In this document: positions 1-6,120 of the stretch, piece after piece
Numbering within the stretch: the stretch's first letter is position 1
Layout of the letters: every line of letters begins with the position of its first letter
Virus record (IMG/VR): IMGVR_UViG_3300036766_000211
Location: 1 to 34,223 of that record
Source of the DNA: a virus
Reading direction: 5' to 3' (one strand)
DNA: 34,223 nucleotides
Position numbers and translations under genes: made by a program
The notes under the pieces: model-generated
Database searches by the model: none
The model's input: the letters and a program-made list of their open reading frames with translations, nothing else
What the model was told of the DNA's origin: nothing

Positions 1-146
1 TTTTTATCTATTATTTTAGTACGAATAAGACAATTACCACAAGTAACCCTTTTCCATATAACTGTTATTACTTTATTATAGCTACTCCTGCCACAATACG
101 TTGTTTTTCCATCAATATACTCTCCTATAAAATGTATTTTTCTCAT
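1..146 (-). CDS. Small CxxC protein, cut by the left window edge
   Basis: The reading frame starts with ATG at 146 and stays open for 48 codons to the window edge, so the C-terminus is missing. The product begins MRKIHFIGEYIDGKTTYCG and later carries TCGNC, so it has one paired-cysteine knuckle and a single earlier Cys. The start overlaps the stop of the upstream gene as ATGA, the junction used throughout this operon, which is the best support for its being real. It may be a small zinc-binding protein; no function can be named. Confidence 0.6.
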   Translation of the reverse strand, partial: MRKIHFIGEYIDGKTTYCGRSSYNKVITVIWKRVTCGNCLIRTKIIDK

Positions 147-328
147 GGCAATTGCACACAAACACAGTATTCTGGATTAAATAAAACACCATTATGGCAG
201 TTGCAGCAATGGATTTCTATATCTACACCGTGCTGACATATTTTATAACCAGCATCACTTAAATGATAAACTGGTGTCCAAGGTTCATTAAGTTTAACAT
301 TTTTCTGACCAAAATATGTAAATGTCAT
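143..328 (-). CDS. Hypothetical small cysteine-rich protein (61 aa)
   Basis: A 61-residue protein with Cys at the middle and end (CQHG, then CCNCHNG, then CVCVQ), consistent with a small zinc-binding fold. The ATG at 328 overlaps the primase stop as ATGA, and its own stop overlaps the next ATG in the same way, so all three are translationally coupled. I do not recognise the family. It lies directly downstream of the primase, which suggests an early role without defining one. Confidence 0.65.
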   Translation of the reverse strand: MTFTYFGQKNVKLNEPWTPVYHLSDAGYKICQHGVDIEIHCCNCHNGVLFNPEYCVCVQLP

Positions 329-1239
329 ATAATATCCATCAATTTTAACTTAGTTTCTGCATCAATAGATTCATCATCAGTTAAGGTTATGCTGGTATAT
401 CTTATAGATTTTCTTTCACTTGTTTTTGTCACACCAGTCTTAGCTCCTCTCATACGGAAATAACCGACTATCCATCCTTTATCTATAACAACTTTTTTAA
501 ACTTTAAAAAATTAATAAATGTCTCTATCTTAAACTGTACTTCTTTACGATTCTTGAAATACACTACTCTACCATTGGCAAGTTCATCTAAGTTCTCAGT
601 AACTCTACTCATCATAAAATCAGTAAACATTTCTGGAACTTCACTTCGTCTAAACATACTATCATCTGCTATTATGATTGCTTTGTCTAATATTGATTGT
701 AAATATGCAGACCATTGCTCTACTTTCATACGATTTGGTAATATATTTAATGCATTCATGCACTTCATAAGAAACTTACGATTATCATATAATTCTTCTG
801 TAGTAAGTTCTAGTCGTCCACCTTCAACGTCTATGAACCACACGGAAAAATCACCAGAAATTTTAGTTACTGAATTGATAATTGGCATGGCAGAAGTAGC
901 AGAGATTCCGTAACGTCGTGTTCTACACAACTTAGCATTACAGAATGAGCATAGCGGTTCTTCATTACATTGATAATAATACTCTTTTTTATCTAATGAT
1001 TTTTGAATAACTCCTATTTCTCTTGCTGGTAGCGGTTCTGAATATAGTTCTTGATTATATTTTTCTATTTTCTTAATCCATTCTGTAGGATATGCTTTTT
1101 TAGCATAAACACCTAAATTAAATAATGATGTATTTCTACTACCTGTAGGAAATTTTATAAGGCTAAGTGCCTGTAAGCAGGGAGGTCCATCTTTGATGAT
1201 AGATTGCTCGTAATCAATGCCCTTCTCCTGCTCTGTGAC
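325..1239 (-). CDS. Primase-polymerase C-terminal part, reached by -1 frameshift
   Basis: Reading the minus strand in the -1 frame from 1239 gives 304 codons without a stop. It begins VTEQEKGIDYEQ and contains DGPPCLQAL, GSRNTSLFNLGVYAKKAYP and PLCSFCNAKLCRTRRYGI. These are hallmarks I associate with the C-terminal domain of phage AEP primases, including a cluster of four Cys that may bind zinc or an Fe-S cluster. There is no ribosome binding site or ATG at the start of this segment, so it is not an independent gene. With the zero-frame part it makes a 499-residue protein (1823 to 325). A homopolymer sequencing error could give the same picture. Confidence 0.8.
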   Translation of the reverse strand, partial: VTEQEKGIDYEQSIIKDGPPCLQALSLIKFPTGSRNTSLFNLGVYAKKAYPTEWIKKIEKYNQELYSEPLPAREIGVIQKSLDKKEYYYQCNEEPLCSFCNAKLCRTRRYGISATSAMPIINSVTKISGDFSVWFIDVEGGRLELTTEELYDNRKFLMKCMNALNILPNRMKVEQWSAYLQSILDKAIIIADDSMFRRSEVPEMFTDFMMSRVTENLDELANGRVVYFKNRKEVQFKIETFINFLKFKKVVIDKGWIVGYFRMRGAKTGVTKTSERKSIRYTSITLTDDESIDAETKLKLMDII

Positions 1240-1823
1240 TTTTTTAAGGATACCCTATTAAGTGTAGCATATTCAATAAATTGATCTAAGTTTAATTCTT
1301 CTATTTTTCCATTATTGAGTATGATACATTTTCTAGTATCTCCAAAATAAGGCATATTTAGCCAATTGCCAACATCTCCTCGTGCTGTAATAACCATGTC
1401 TTGTTTAGGAAAAATCTCTTTATTACCTAATCCAAGATGAGCACTTGTACTCATTAAGTATTCTCTAACATCTCTTGCCGGTACTGGTTCATCTAAAAAT
1501 ACATAAAGATGAGCACCGCCTGATTTACTTTTACATACTACAAATGGAGAATCTTTTATTTTTATTAAAAGTTCCATATAATTTGTAGGATAAACATCAT
1601 AATCAATAGCTGCCCAATGACAATAATTTTCTTCATTAATAGGAACTATCCCTATTCCCATTATTCCAGCCAAATGAGAATACCACTTTTCTATTGTTAC
1701 ATCTTCTCTTAATGTTATTGCTTTACCAATTACTTTATTACCTTCTTTCTTATCAATAACAAATACACCATGTGCTGATTTACGACCTTGAAATAAAATA
1801 GACATTGCATCTGCATTGTCCAA
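1155..1823 (-). CDS. Primase-polymerase (AEP superfamily), zero-frame product
   Basis: The 222-residue frame holds an archaeo-eukaryotic-type primase (PrimPol) catalytic domain. Visible motifs are HWAAIDYDVYP with two acidic metal ligands near residues 74 and 76, SGGAHLYVF with the motif II His near 105, and NWLNMPYFGDTR near 153-164. The start is TTG at 1823, supported by GGGAGG eight bases upstream; the first ATG would be seven codons later. At 1239-1245 the frame crosses A AAA AAG. Staying in frame adds a 27-residue tail that does not look conserved (rich in Ser and Arg) and stops at 1155, while a -1 shift continues into the primase C-terminal domain. Family knowledge: relatives carry both domains in one chain. 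Likely role is priming or synthesis at the phage replication fork. Confidence 0.85.
   Translation of the reverse strand: MDNADAMSILFQGRKSAHGVFVIDKKEGNKVIGKAITLREDVTIEKWYSHLAGIMGIGIVPINEENYCHWAAIDYDVYPTNYMELLIKIKDSPFVVCKSKSGGAHLYVFLDEPVPARDVREYLMSTSAHLGLGNKEIFPKQDMVITARGDVGNWLNMPYFGDTRKCIILNNGKIEELNLDQFIEYATLNRVSLKKSQSRRRALITSNLSSKMDLPAYRHLAL
1239..1245 (-). promoter_or_regulatory. Slippery heptamer A AAA AAG for -1 ribosomal frameshifting
   Basis: On the minus strand the codons read TTA AAA AAG TCA, so the heptamer A AAA AAG is in the exact phase required for -1 slippage; the same heptamer is used in E. coli dnaX. AGGG lies seven bases upstream (1253-1256), a Shine-Dalgarno-like element in the place where dnaX has its stimulator. 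I see no strong stem just downstream; the only candidates are short pairings such as ATTG with CAAT. The coding sense of the -1 frame starts exactly here. Confidence 0.65.
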
Positions 1824-1841
1824 AAATCAAACCTCCCAAAT

Positions 1842-2072
1842 TTAATTAGATGAAATAATAGATTTATTACCTTTTTCTAAAGCATACTTAATCTTTTCTT
1901 CTGTTTCTCCTGCTACAATTAAGATTCTAGTTATATGACCAATCATCAATTGATCTTTAATTTCTACATCAATTGGAATACCCTTTACTAATCTAAAAAT
2001 ATCTATAGCAGTTAAACCAATACCAGCAATTCTTTTACCATTAACAGAATCTTCTGCTTGAAATGGTAGCAT
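1842..2072 (-). CDS. Hypothetical protein (76 aa)
   Basis: A 76-residue, mixed alpha/beta-looking protein with no Cys and no membrane segment; it contains GIGLTAIDIFRLVKG and a Lys/Glu-rich C-terminus. The ATG at 2072 shares its first base with the stop of the upstream gene (TAATG), so translation is coupled. It sits between the putative ssDNA-binding protein and the primase, so a replication accessory role is possible, but this is inference from position only. I do not recognise the family. Confidence 0.6.
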   Translation of the reverse strand: MLPFQAEDSVNGKRIAGIGLTAIDIFRLVKGIPIDVEIKDQLMIGHITRILIVAGETEEKIKYALEKGNKSIISSN

Positions 2073-2815
2073 TATACTACATCATCATGTTCAGTTGAAT
2101 TGGATTGAGCAATACTACGAATGAGTTGCTCAGGAAGGAAAGAACCTTGTTCACTAATTTCATTTGCCCTCATAAATAGTTCTTTATTTGTATCATAAAT
2201 AAATTCACTATCTGCAAATTCTATCTTCCATCCATACCATGATCCTTTATTATTTGATTCTGATACAGTAGATAACGTATACATCTTATTAAAAGGTGGC
2301 TGAACTTTACCATCTTTCTTTAATGATGACATTAGACTATTCCACTTCTTTGATTTCTTTAATTGTGTAGATGCCATTGGAATAATAACTTTATCAAATC
2401 CTTCTTCCTGCAAAAGACAAAGATAATAAGCAGTACCCATTAATTCATTACCATTTTCTCTAATTGTTCTTCCATTAATTGGATCAATTGATAAGTCATC
2501 CGGTGCATTTGCTCTTTCATAAGATGCTACAAAACCACCACCTATACCCCTTGGTTTCCACTCTACATAACGAAAGGCATATTTTACTGGAATAGCATTA
2601 ATTTCATTATAAATATTCATTGTTGATTGATTGACAATTTGTGATTGACGACAAGATTCAATATAATTAGGTGTTGTTGGGTTTAAATAAGGTGAATTTG
2701 CTTGACAAATGACAAGGAAGGGAAATGAAAAGTCTTGTCCTTCCATGCCCTCAAAACCCTTGCCTAGAAACTCAGCAGGAAGTTGAGTTTCTTGTTTTGC
2801 TACTTCATTGCTCAT
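2072..2815 (-). CDS. Possible phage ssDNA-binding or recombination protein (247 aa)
   Basis: The ATG at 2815 follows AAAGGAAA at a suitable distance. The 247-residue product contains FPFLVICQANSPYLNP, then IPVKYAFRYVEWKPRGIGGG near residues 75-94, a pattern I have seen in conserved proteins of podophage replication modules. It ends in a short acidic tail, EHDDVV; acidic tails are typical of single-stranded DNA-binding proteins. Its place just upstream of a primase fits a role in replication or recombination. Nothing in the sequence is diagnostic for an OB fold, so the function is tentative. Confidence 0.6.
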   Translation of the reverse strand: MSNEVAKQETQLPAEFLGKGFEGMEGQDFSFPFLVICQANSPYLNPTTPNYIESCRQSQIVNQSTMNIYNEINAIPVKYAFRYVEWKPRGIGGGFVASYERANAPDDLSIDPINGRTIRENGNELMGTAYYLCLLQEEGFDKVIIPMASTQLKKSKKWNSLMSSLKKDGKVQPPFNKMYTLSTVSESNNKGSWYGWKIEFADSEFIYDTNKELFMRANEISEQGSFLPEQLIRSIAQSNSTEHDDVV

Positions 2816-2816
2816 T

Positions 2817-2969
2817 TTACTTTCCTTTCAACAACGAAAAAGATTCTAATACTATAACTCCTAGTGCTATACCATCTTTAAATGAAAAAGAATTATTTAT
2901 GAGTGATGCTAAAATACTAACTGATAGTAGCATAAGTGCAGAAATTGTTAATGCTGTTTTTCCGGTCAT
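2817..2969 (-). CDS. Small membrane protein (50 aa)
   Basis: A 50-residue product whose residues about 5-23 (ALTISALMLLSVSILASLI) form a clear hydrophobic segment, followed by a second weaker one (IALGVIVLESF). The ATG at 2969 overlaps the stop of the preceding gene as ATGA, and an AAAGGGAAAA purine tract lies just upstream. The stop falls one base before the next ATG. It is probably an inner-membrane protein; the role is unknown. Confidence 0.55.
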   Translation of the reverse strand: MTGKTALTISALMLLSVSILASLINNSFSFKDGIALGVIVLESFSLLKGK

Positions 2970-3112
2970 TTGGTCTTTTCCCTTTCTTTCTTCTTATATT
3001 CTCTTACACTGCAAAATTCTATACAAAATATACATAGTTCCAGTAAATTATTATAAAATTTACTACCAAACATACTTTTACAACAAATACATCTTTGTAG
3101 TTTTTCAATCAT
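2966..3112 (-). CDS. Small cysteine-rich protein (48 aa)
   Basis: A 48-residue product starting MIEKLQRCICCKSMFGSKF and continuing CIFCIEFC, with a Lys/Glu-rich C-terminus. Two CxxC pairs suggest a zinc ribbon. It starts a few bases after the stop of the LEPEV-type protein and ends in an ATGA overlap with the next gene, so both junctions support a real gene. Function unknown. Confidence 0.5.
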   Translation of the reverse strand: MIEKLQRCICCKSMFGSKFYNNLLELCIFCIEFCSVREYKKKEREKTK

Positions 3113-3116
3113 TTAT

Positions 3117-3296
3117 CTAAATCTTTACAATATATTGTTGATCTCTATCATTTACATATTTTAAAAATTTTACTAAAACTTCTGGTTCAAAATAAATAGA
3201 ATTAGTTATAACAATTCCATTTTCTGTAGTTATTCTTATACCAAATTCATTTTCTTCTACATATATTCCATCACCTAAGTATCTTTTTTCCATCAT
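3117..3296 (-). CDS. Conserved small phage protein with 'LGDG...TTENG...EPEV' motif (59 aa)
   Basis: The 59-residue product reads RYLGDGIYVEENEFGIRITT, then ENGIVITNSIYFEPEVL and a charged tail. This spacing (YLGDGVY, TTENG, TN.I.LEPEV) matches a small protein widespread in phages and plasmids whose function is not known to me. Two ATGs are adjacent at 3296 and 3293, downstream of a GGGAAAAG ribosome binding site; I took the first. It is the gene before the Cys-rich peptide and follows the coiled-coil protein gene. Confidence 0.7.
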   Translation of the reverse strand: MMEKRYLGDGIYVEENEFGIRITTENGIVITNSIYFEPEVLVKFLKYVNDRDQQYIVKI

Positions 3297-3305
3297 TTCT
3301 TTTCC

Positions 3306-3794
3306 CTATTCCCTAATCTTTGCAATTCGGCCTTCATAATGTGGAAATAAATCAATTGGTAATTTAAGTCCTGCTTCTACACATTCTCTATACCACGCCT
3401 CTAGTGTTTTCCAATGTACTGTTGATTTAGATTCATAGCCGATGGCAAATTCTTTAAGGAAACTTAACAACAATTCTGCATTATCACCAGGATATATCTC
3501 TACTTTTTCTTTAATTAAGCCACCAAAACCAGATTCTCTTAACCAACTAAAAAATCCGTCAGTTTGTTCTGGCAATCGTGCATAAAAAAATGGCTTAACT
3601 GTTATCACTTCTGATGATCTTAGTGTAACTGAAGTGACCCCTAATTCAGACATGGTGTCAGGTAGGACTGTTTCTTCTAGATTCTTCTTTTGTTTCTTAA
3701 TGTCTTTCAATTCTTTTTCTAACTCATCAATCCGTGAAACCTTAGACTTTAATTGTATAACTAAATCCTCTATTACTTTAACCAATGGGTCCAT
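3306..3794 (-). CDS. Conserved phage coiled-coil protein (162 aa)
   Basis: Residues about 5-45 are a strong coiled coil (heptads of Leu/Ile among Lys and Glu). They are followed by LPDTMSELGVTSVTL and a compact C-terminal domain with FSWLRESGFGGLI, STVHWKTLEAWYRE and GLKLPIDLF. This order (coiled coil, 'P..M.ELG', 'WLRE.G', 'TL.A..RE....G..LP..LF') is that of a conserved phage protein usually left as hypothetical in replication regions. The ATG at 3794 lies inside the end of the nuclease gene (22-base overlap), which implies translational coupling. A function cannot be given. Confidence 0.7.
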   Translation of the reverse strand: MDPLVKVIEDLVIQLKSKVSRIDELEKELKDIKKQKKNLEETVLPDTMSELGVTSVTLRSSEVITVKPFFYARLPEQTDGFFSWLRESGFGGLIKEKVEIYPGDNAELLLSFLKEFAIGYESKSTVHWKTLEAWYRECVEAGLKLPIDLFPHYEGRIAKIRE

Positions 3795-4210
3795 AATCCT
3801 AGTTCCAATAATTCAGAATAACTCAGAGTTTCTTTTTCATAAATATGTTCAATAATTTTACTTAATTTAATATCTGTTTGGTGCCAATTTTGCGATATAT
3901 CATATAAAACATAAACACTTCCACTAAACTCTAAATTATAGACACGGCCACCAGCCATTCGTCTTTGTGTTTGCCAACTAATTTGCATTGGAGATAATTG
4001 ATAATTATTTACTTTACACTCAATCCAAAATTCATGACCATGTTCGGTGTGGCTCCAATGCTCGCAATCACCCGCAATACATATATTGATATCTGGAATA
4101 CCTGGTTCAATTAGGGATTCTAATCTAGTAAAGTGTAACTTTTTGTTATATTTATTACATATAATCTTAAATTCATTATGTATTTCTGTGTAGAGTTTAG
4201 TCTCTGTCAT
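3773..4210 (-). CDS. VRR-NUC / PD-(D/E)XK-type nuclease (145 aa)
   Basis: Nuclease core motifs are visible in order: an N-terminal Glu helix, RLESLIEPGIPDINICI near residues 29-45 (the Asp of PGIPD is the first metal ligand), FWIECKVNNYQLSPMQ near 61-76 (the E-x-K pair) and a following Gln/Trp helix with GGRVY. This is the VRR-NUC or Holliday-junction-resolvase-like arrangement, and the length suits a stand-alone enzyme. Likely role is structure-specific cleavage of DNA during replication or before packaging. The ATG at 4210 overlaps the stop of an 11-codon ORF. Which branch of the PD-(D/E)XK superfamily it belongs to cannot be decided by eye. Confidence 0.75.
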   Translation of the reverse strand: MTETKLYTEIHNEFKIICNKYNKKLHFTRLESLIEPGIPDINICIAGDCEHWSHTEHGHEFWIECKVNNYQLSPMQISWQTQRRMAGGRVYNLEFSGSVYVLYDISQNWHQTDIKLSKIIEHIYEKETLSYSELLELGLWTHWLK

Positions 4211-4242
4211 TTATTGATCCACACATTATATACGGTTGTCAT
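4207..4242 (-). CDS. Possible 11-residue coupling peptide
   Basis: An 11-codon frame (MTTVYNVWINK) begins directly after the stop of the 73-residue gene and ends in an ATGA overlap with the nuclease start. It fills the only gap between the two genes exactly, as a coupling leader would. With so few codons it may be chance. Confidence 0.25.
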   Translation of the reverse strand: MTTVYNVWINK

Positions 4243-4464
4243 TTAGTCATCCATGTCCTCTAACATCTCTAAAACTAAACTTTCTGCATCTTGTTGTTTT
4301 TTCCATTCATATATTTCATCTTCATTAAACTTATCATCATATTGAATCATATTTTTCTGTGCTAATTCAAGAATTAATTCAAGTGCCTTTTTCAATTCCA
4401 TTCTCTTTAGATACTCCTCCCTTTGATATTCTTTCTTTATTTCTTCACTAATATACCTAGTCAT
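4243..4464 (-). CDS. Hypothetical charged helical protein (73 aa)
   Basis: A 73-residue, highly charged, mostly helical product: Lys/Arg/Glu-rich at the start (EEIKKEYQREEYLKRMELKK) and strongly acidic at the end (LEMLEDMDD). There is no Cys and no membrane segment. The ATG at 4464 overlaps the stop of the preceding gene by eight bases. The family is not recognised. Confidence 0.55.
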   Translation of the reverse strand: MTRYISEEIKKEYQREEYLKRMELKKALELILELAQKNMIQYDDKFNEDEIYEWKKQQDAESLVLEMLEDMDD

Positions 4465-4600
4465 TTATAAATCTAGCAATTGTTTTCCAATAGGCTATCT
4501 TTTTAATTAATATTGGAGCACATTTAAATAATTTACCATCTTTAATTATAAAACCCGCACATAAATAAGATGTTATTACTCTATATAAGCCATCTTTCAT
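4457..4600 (-). CDS. Conserved small phage protein 'YRVxTSYLCAGF' (47 aa)
   Basis: The 47-residue product begins MKDGLYRVITSYLCAGFIIK and continues KLFKCAPILIKKIAYWKTIA. It matches a recurring small phage protein with consensus 'YRV.T.YLCAGFVV..G....CAPILR.....W'. The ATG at 4600 lies in an ATGA overlap with the zinc-ribbon gene before it, and AAAGGA precedes it at a suitable distance. The two Cys are conserved in the family as I know it. Function unknown. Confidence 0.7.
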   Translation of the reverse strand: MKDGLYRVITSYLCAGFIIKDGKLFKCAPILIKKIAYWKTIARFIND

Positions 4601-4737
4601 TTATAATCCTTTAAATGAACTACTTCTCTAGTCTCTAATCTTATCTTTCTAAGAAATCTAGCAAGTTGTAGACAGCCACATTTCTCACAATAATGAGCAT
4701 TTTGTTTTGTGTCACTAGGACAAGTGCGACATGTCAT
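4597..4737 (-). CDS. Small zinc-ribbon protein (46 aa)
   Basis: Starts MTCRTCPSDTKQNAHYCEKC and continues GCLQ, so two CxxC knuckles about 14 residues apart form a rubredoxin or zinc-ribbon type site; the second half is basic. Both junctions are ATGA overlaps, with the 80-residue gene upstream and the YLCAGF gene downstream. It may bind nucleic acid or a protein partner; this is inference from fold type only. Confidence 0.6.
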   Translation of the reverse strand: MTCRTCPSDTKQNAHYCEKCGCLQLARFLRKIRLETREVVHLKDYK

Positions 4738-4976
4738 CTAATCCCTGCTAACTTTGCATGTTTTATAAAAATATCAAATAATTCTTTAATTCCTTCTAAA
4801 CTCTGTTCTTTTCTATTTTTCTCTGATGTTAAAACTGTAACATAGCAAATAAGGGTCATTAAAAATAATACAGATTCTGTTGGTGTAAATGATTTTTTAA
4901 GATTATCTGTCCAATGTTCTATTTGTATCGGTATTTCTGGTCTATTCATAAACTTGTAAAAATCATTTAGTTCCAT
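4734..4976 (-). CDS. Hypothetical protein with a hydrophobic helix (80 aa)
   Basis: I chose ATG at 4976, two bases after the stop of the 30-residue gene. A TTG at 4985 would add three residues, and neither start has a good ribosome binding site. The middle of the protein (ESVLFLMTLICYVTVLT) is hydrophobic enough for a single membrane helix or a buried core helix, with charged flanks. It ends in an ATGA overlap with the zinc-ribbon gene. No family recognised. Confidence 0.55.
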   Translation of the reverse strand: MELNDFYKFMNRPEIPIQIEHWTDNLKKSFTPTESVLFLMTLICYVTVLTSEKNRKEQSLEGIKELFDIFIKHAKLAGIR

Positions 4977-4977
4977 A

Positions 4978-5070
4978 TCATTCAATACCCGTCATATAGA
5001 TTAGACCCTCTATAAGACATGCAAAGAATACTCCTATTCCTAAATATATCAACATTTCTTTTGTGTTCAT
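4978..5070 (-). CDS. Small single-span membrane peptide (30 aa)
   Basis: A 30-residue frame, MNTKEMLIYLGIGVFFACLI and a short tail, is almost entirely one transmembrane helix. ATG at 5070 comes three bases after the stop of the preceding gene, and GGGGAG lies about a dozen bases upstream. Size makes it uncertain, but it fills a gap in a tightly packed operon. Confidence 0.4.
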   Translation of the reverse strand: MNTKEMLIYLGIGVFFACLIEGLIYMTGIE

Positions 5071-5072
5071 TG

Positions 5073-5360
5073 TCAAGGCATCTCCCCTCTGTATCTATGC
5101 TGATATCTGTGTTGATATACATAACTATTTTTGAACCAATATTCATCAATATGACTCAAGCAAGTTGTAAAACTAGGAAATGCTTTTCCACAAATACAGT
5201 GATACATTGCCTTATTATAAACTATAAACATTCCTTCATCTATATTATTTTCTAAAATATTTAACTCACCAATTGAATTGGCAATTTGTCTACATAATGT
5301 GTCTCGTTGCCTTAATAGATTGTGTAATGTTGCCTGTAATTCTAACTCGTCAATTGTCAT
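5073..5360 (-). CDS. Hypothetical protein: coiled coil plus Cys/His motif (95 aa)
   Basis: Residues about 1-42 form an amphipathic helix or short coiled coil (DELELQATLHNLLRQRDTLC), followed by YHCICGKAFPSFTTCLSHI, a Cys/His cluster that could be a single zinc finger. The C-terminus is Tyr/His/Arg-rich with a duplicated QHRY. ATG at 5360 has only a purine-rich leader. Position near the operon head suggests early expression. No family named. Confidence 0.55.
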   Translation of the reverse strand: MTIDELELQATLHNLLRQRDTLCRQIANSIGELNILENNIDEGMFIVYNKAMYHCICGKAFPSFTTCLSHIDEYWFKNSYVYQHRYQHRYRGEMP

Positions 5361-5407
5361 TTGTTTATATTCTTTTCTTTTTATTTCTTTTTCTTAGTGG
5401 ACAAAAC

Positions 5408-5599
5408 TTATAATTTTTCATGTTTGTCTACACCTACTCGCTGCCTTGGGTGATTTAAACCCCACTCTCTCATTTGACACTTGGCAGAACAAAATCGTTT
5501 TTTAATTCCTTTATTTTTATTTCTCAATCTAACTATAAATGCTTTTCTACAACTAGCACAAAATATATTAAACTCACTCACCTTTTTAGTTTTCTGCAT
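5408..5599 (-). CDS. Small treble-clef-like zinc-finger protein (63 aa), first gene of the minus operon
   Basis: The product has FCASCRKAF and KKRFCSAKCQMREWG, a CxxC followed by CxxxC about 22 residues later, with many Lys and Arg. This is the pattern of small treble-clef or FCS-like zinc fingers and is compatible with nucleic-acid binding. It is the promoter-proximal gene of the leftward operon. The ATG at 5599 has AAGGAAAGGAAA upstream, though the spacing is long. It could be an early regulator; that is inference. Confidence 0.6.
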   Translation of the reverse strand: MQKTKKVSEFNIFCASCRKAFIVRLRNKNKGIKKRFCSAKCQMREWGLNHPRQRVGVDKHEKL

Positions 5600-5631
5600 A
5601 ATCTAGTGATTTCCTTTCCTTATCCTACGCT

Positions 5632-5647
5632 TGGCACGATTATTGCA
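5632..5647 (+). promoter_or_regulatory. Sigma-54-type (-24/-12) promoter
   Basis: TGGCACG at 5632-5638, four bases, then TTGCA at 5643-5647 matches the sigma-54 consensus TGGCACGNNNNTTGCW at every fixed position, preceded by T as preferred. Transcription would start near 5658 and run right, towards the 6.1-9.1 kb cassette. Sigma-54 promoters need an enhancer-binding activator; its sites would lie upstream, inside the leftward operon, and I cannot point to them. Confidence 0.6.
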
Positions 5648-5861
5648 TAAAGAATCTAGACCATTAGCCAATGGTTATATCTAGTACCGAGCCGACGACA
5701 GAAATAGAGGGAATAGGACAAGGATAGTGCTTAGCAAAGGTGCTTCTAGTGCGCCCGACAAGGTAACAATGCAGTCTATAATGAAGAGAGATATCATTGG
5801 ACAATGACACTATAATTTTTTATCTCACTTGTCAACACATATTTTCAATCTGTTGAAAATA

Positions 5862-5879
5862 GTTAGACAATGTAGACAA
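5862..5879 (+). repeat. Tandem pair of the TGTAGACAA repeat (outlying copy)
   Basis: GTTAGACAA followed directly by TGTAGACAA. The second is an exact match to the unit repeated many times at 9.2-10.3 kb, here on the other side of the cassette, so the same DNA-binding protein may act at both flanks. Confidence 0.5.
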
Positions 5880-5894
5880 ATGATCTAAGAAAGA

Positions 5895-5912
5895 CCGTCA
5901 AGAAAATGACGG
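5895..5912 (+). other. Hairpin CCGTCA / TGACGG
   Basis: A perfect 6-bp stem with a 6-base loop, not followed by a T tract on either strand close enough to call an intrinsic terminator. It could be an RNA structure or an operator. Confidence 0.35.
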
Positions 5913-6120
5913 AAACATCCGGCGGAAATTTAGCAGCTATCTGATGAATAAGAGCAAGAATCATGCCAATGAAGTGACGGAATAATTCCGGGAGCAATCT
6001 GCACAATTTTGGTAAATGCAAACAATGTGCCAAATTGCACCAAACACGGTCAAATTTATTTTCTACAGCCAAAAGATTTTCCTTGACTTGCGCAGTTAAA
6101 TTTGATCTACTCTGCACCGG

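Larger units (their letters stand above)
5650..6120 (+). other. Non-coding leader or spacer with small hairpins
   Basis: About 470 bases without a convincing gene. It holds a hairpin ACCATT-AGCC-AATGGT at 5660-5675, whose flanks carry CTAG on both sides. There is also a perfect TATAAT at 5811-5816 with no matching -35, and the hairpin CCGTCA/TGACGG at 5895-5912. Several 10-13 codon frames start with ATG. If the sigma-54 promoter is used, this is the untranslated leader of the cassette. Confidence 0.4.

Noticed and set aside
554-913. Plus-strand ORF opposite the primase C-terminal domain
   Set aside because: A shadow of the minus-strand coding frame, without ribosome binding site or recognisable motif.
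5777-5816. Sigma-70 promoters at TATAAT 5777-5782 and 5811-5816, and a leftward TTGACA with a 15-base spacer near 5810-5835
   Set aside because: The rightward TATAAT boxes lack a -35 at 16-18 bases, and the leftward pair has too short a spacer to claim.
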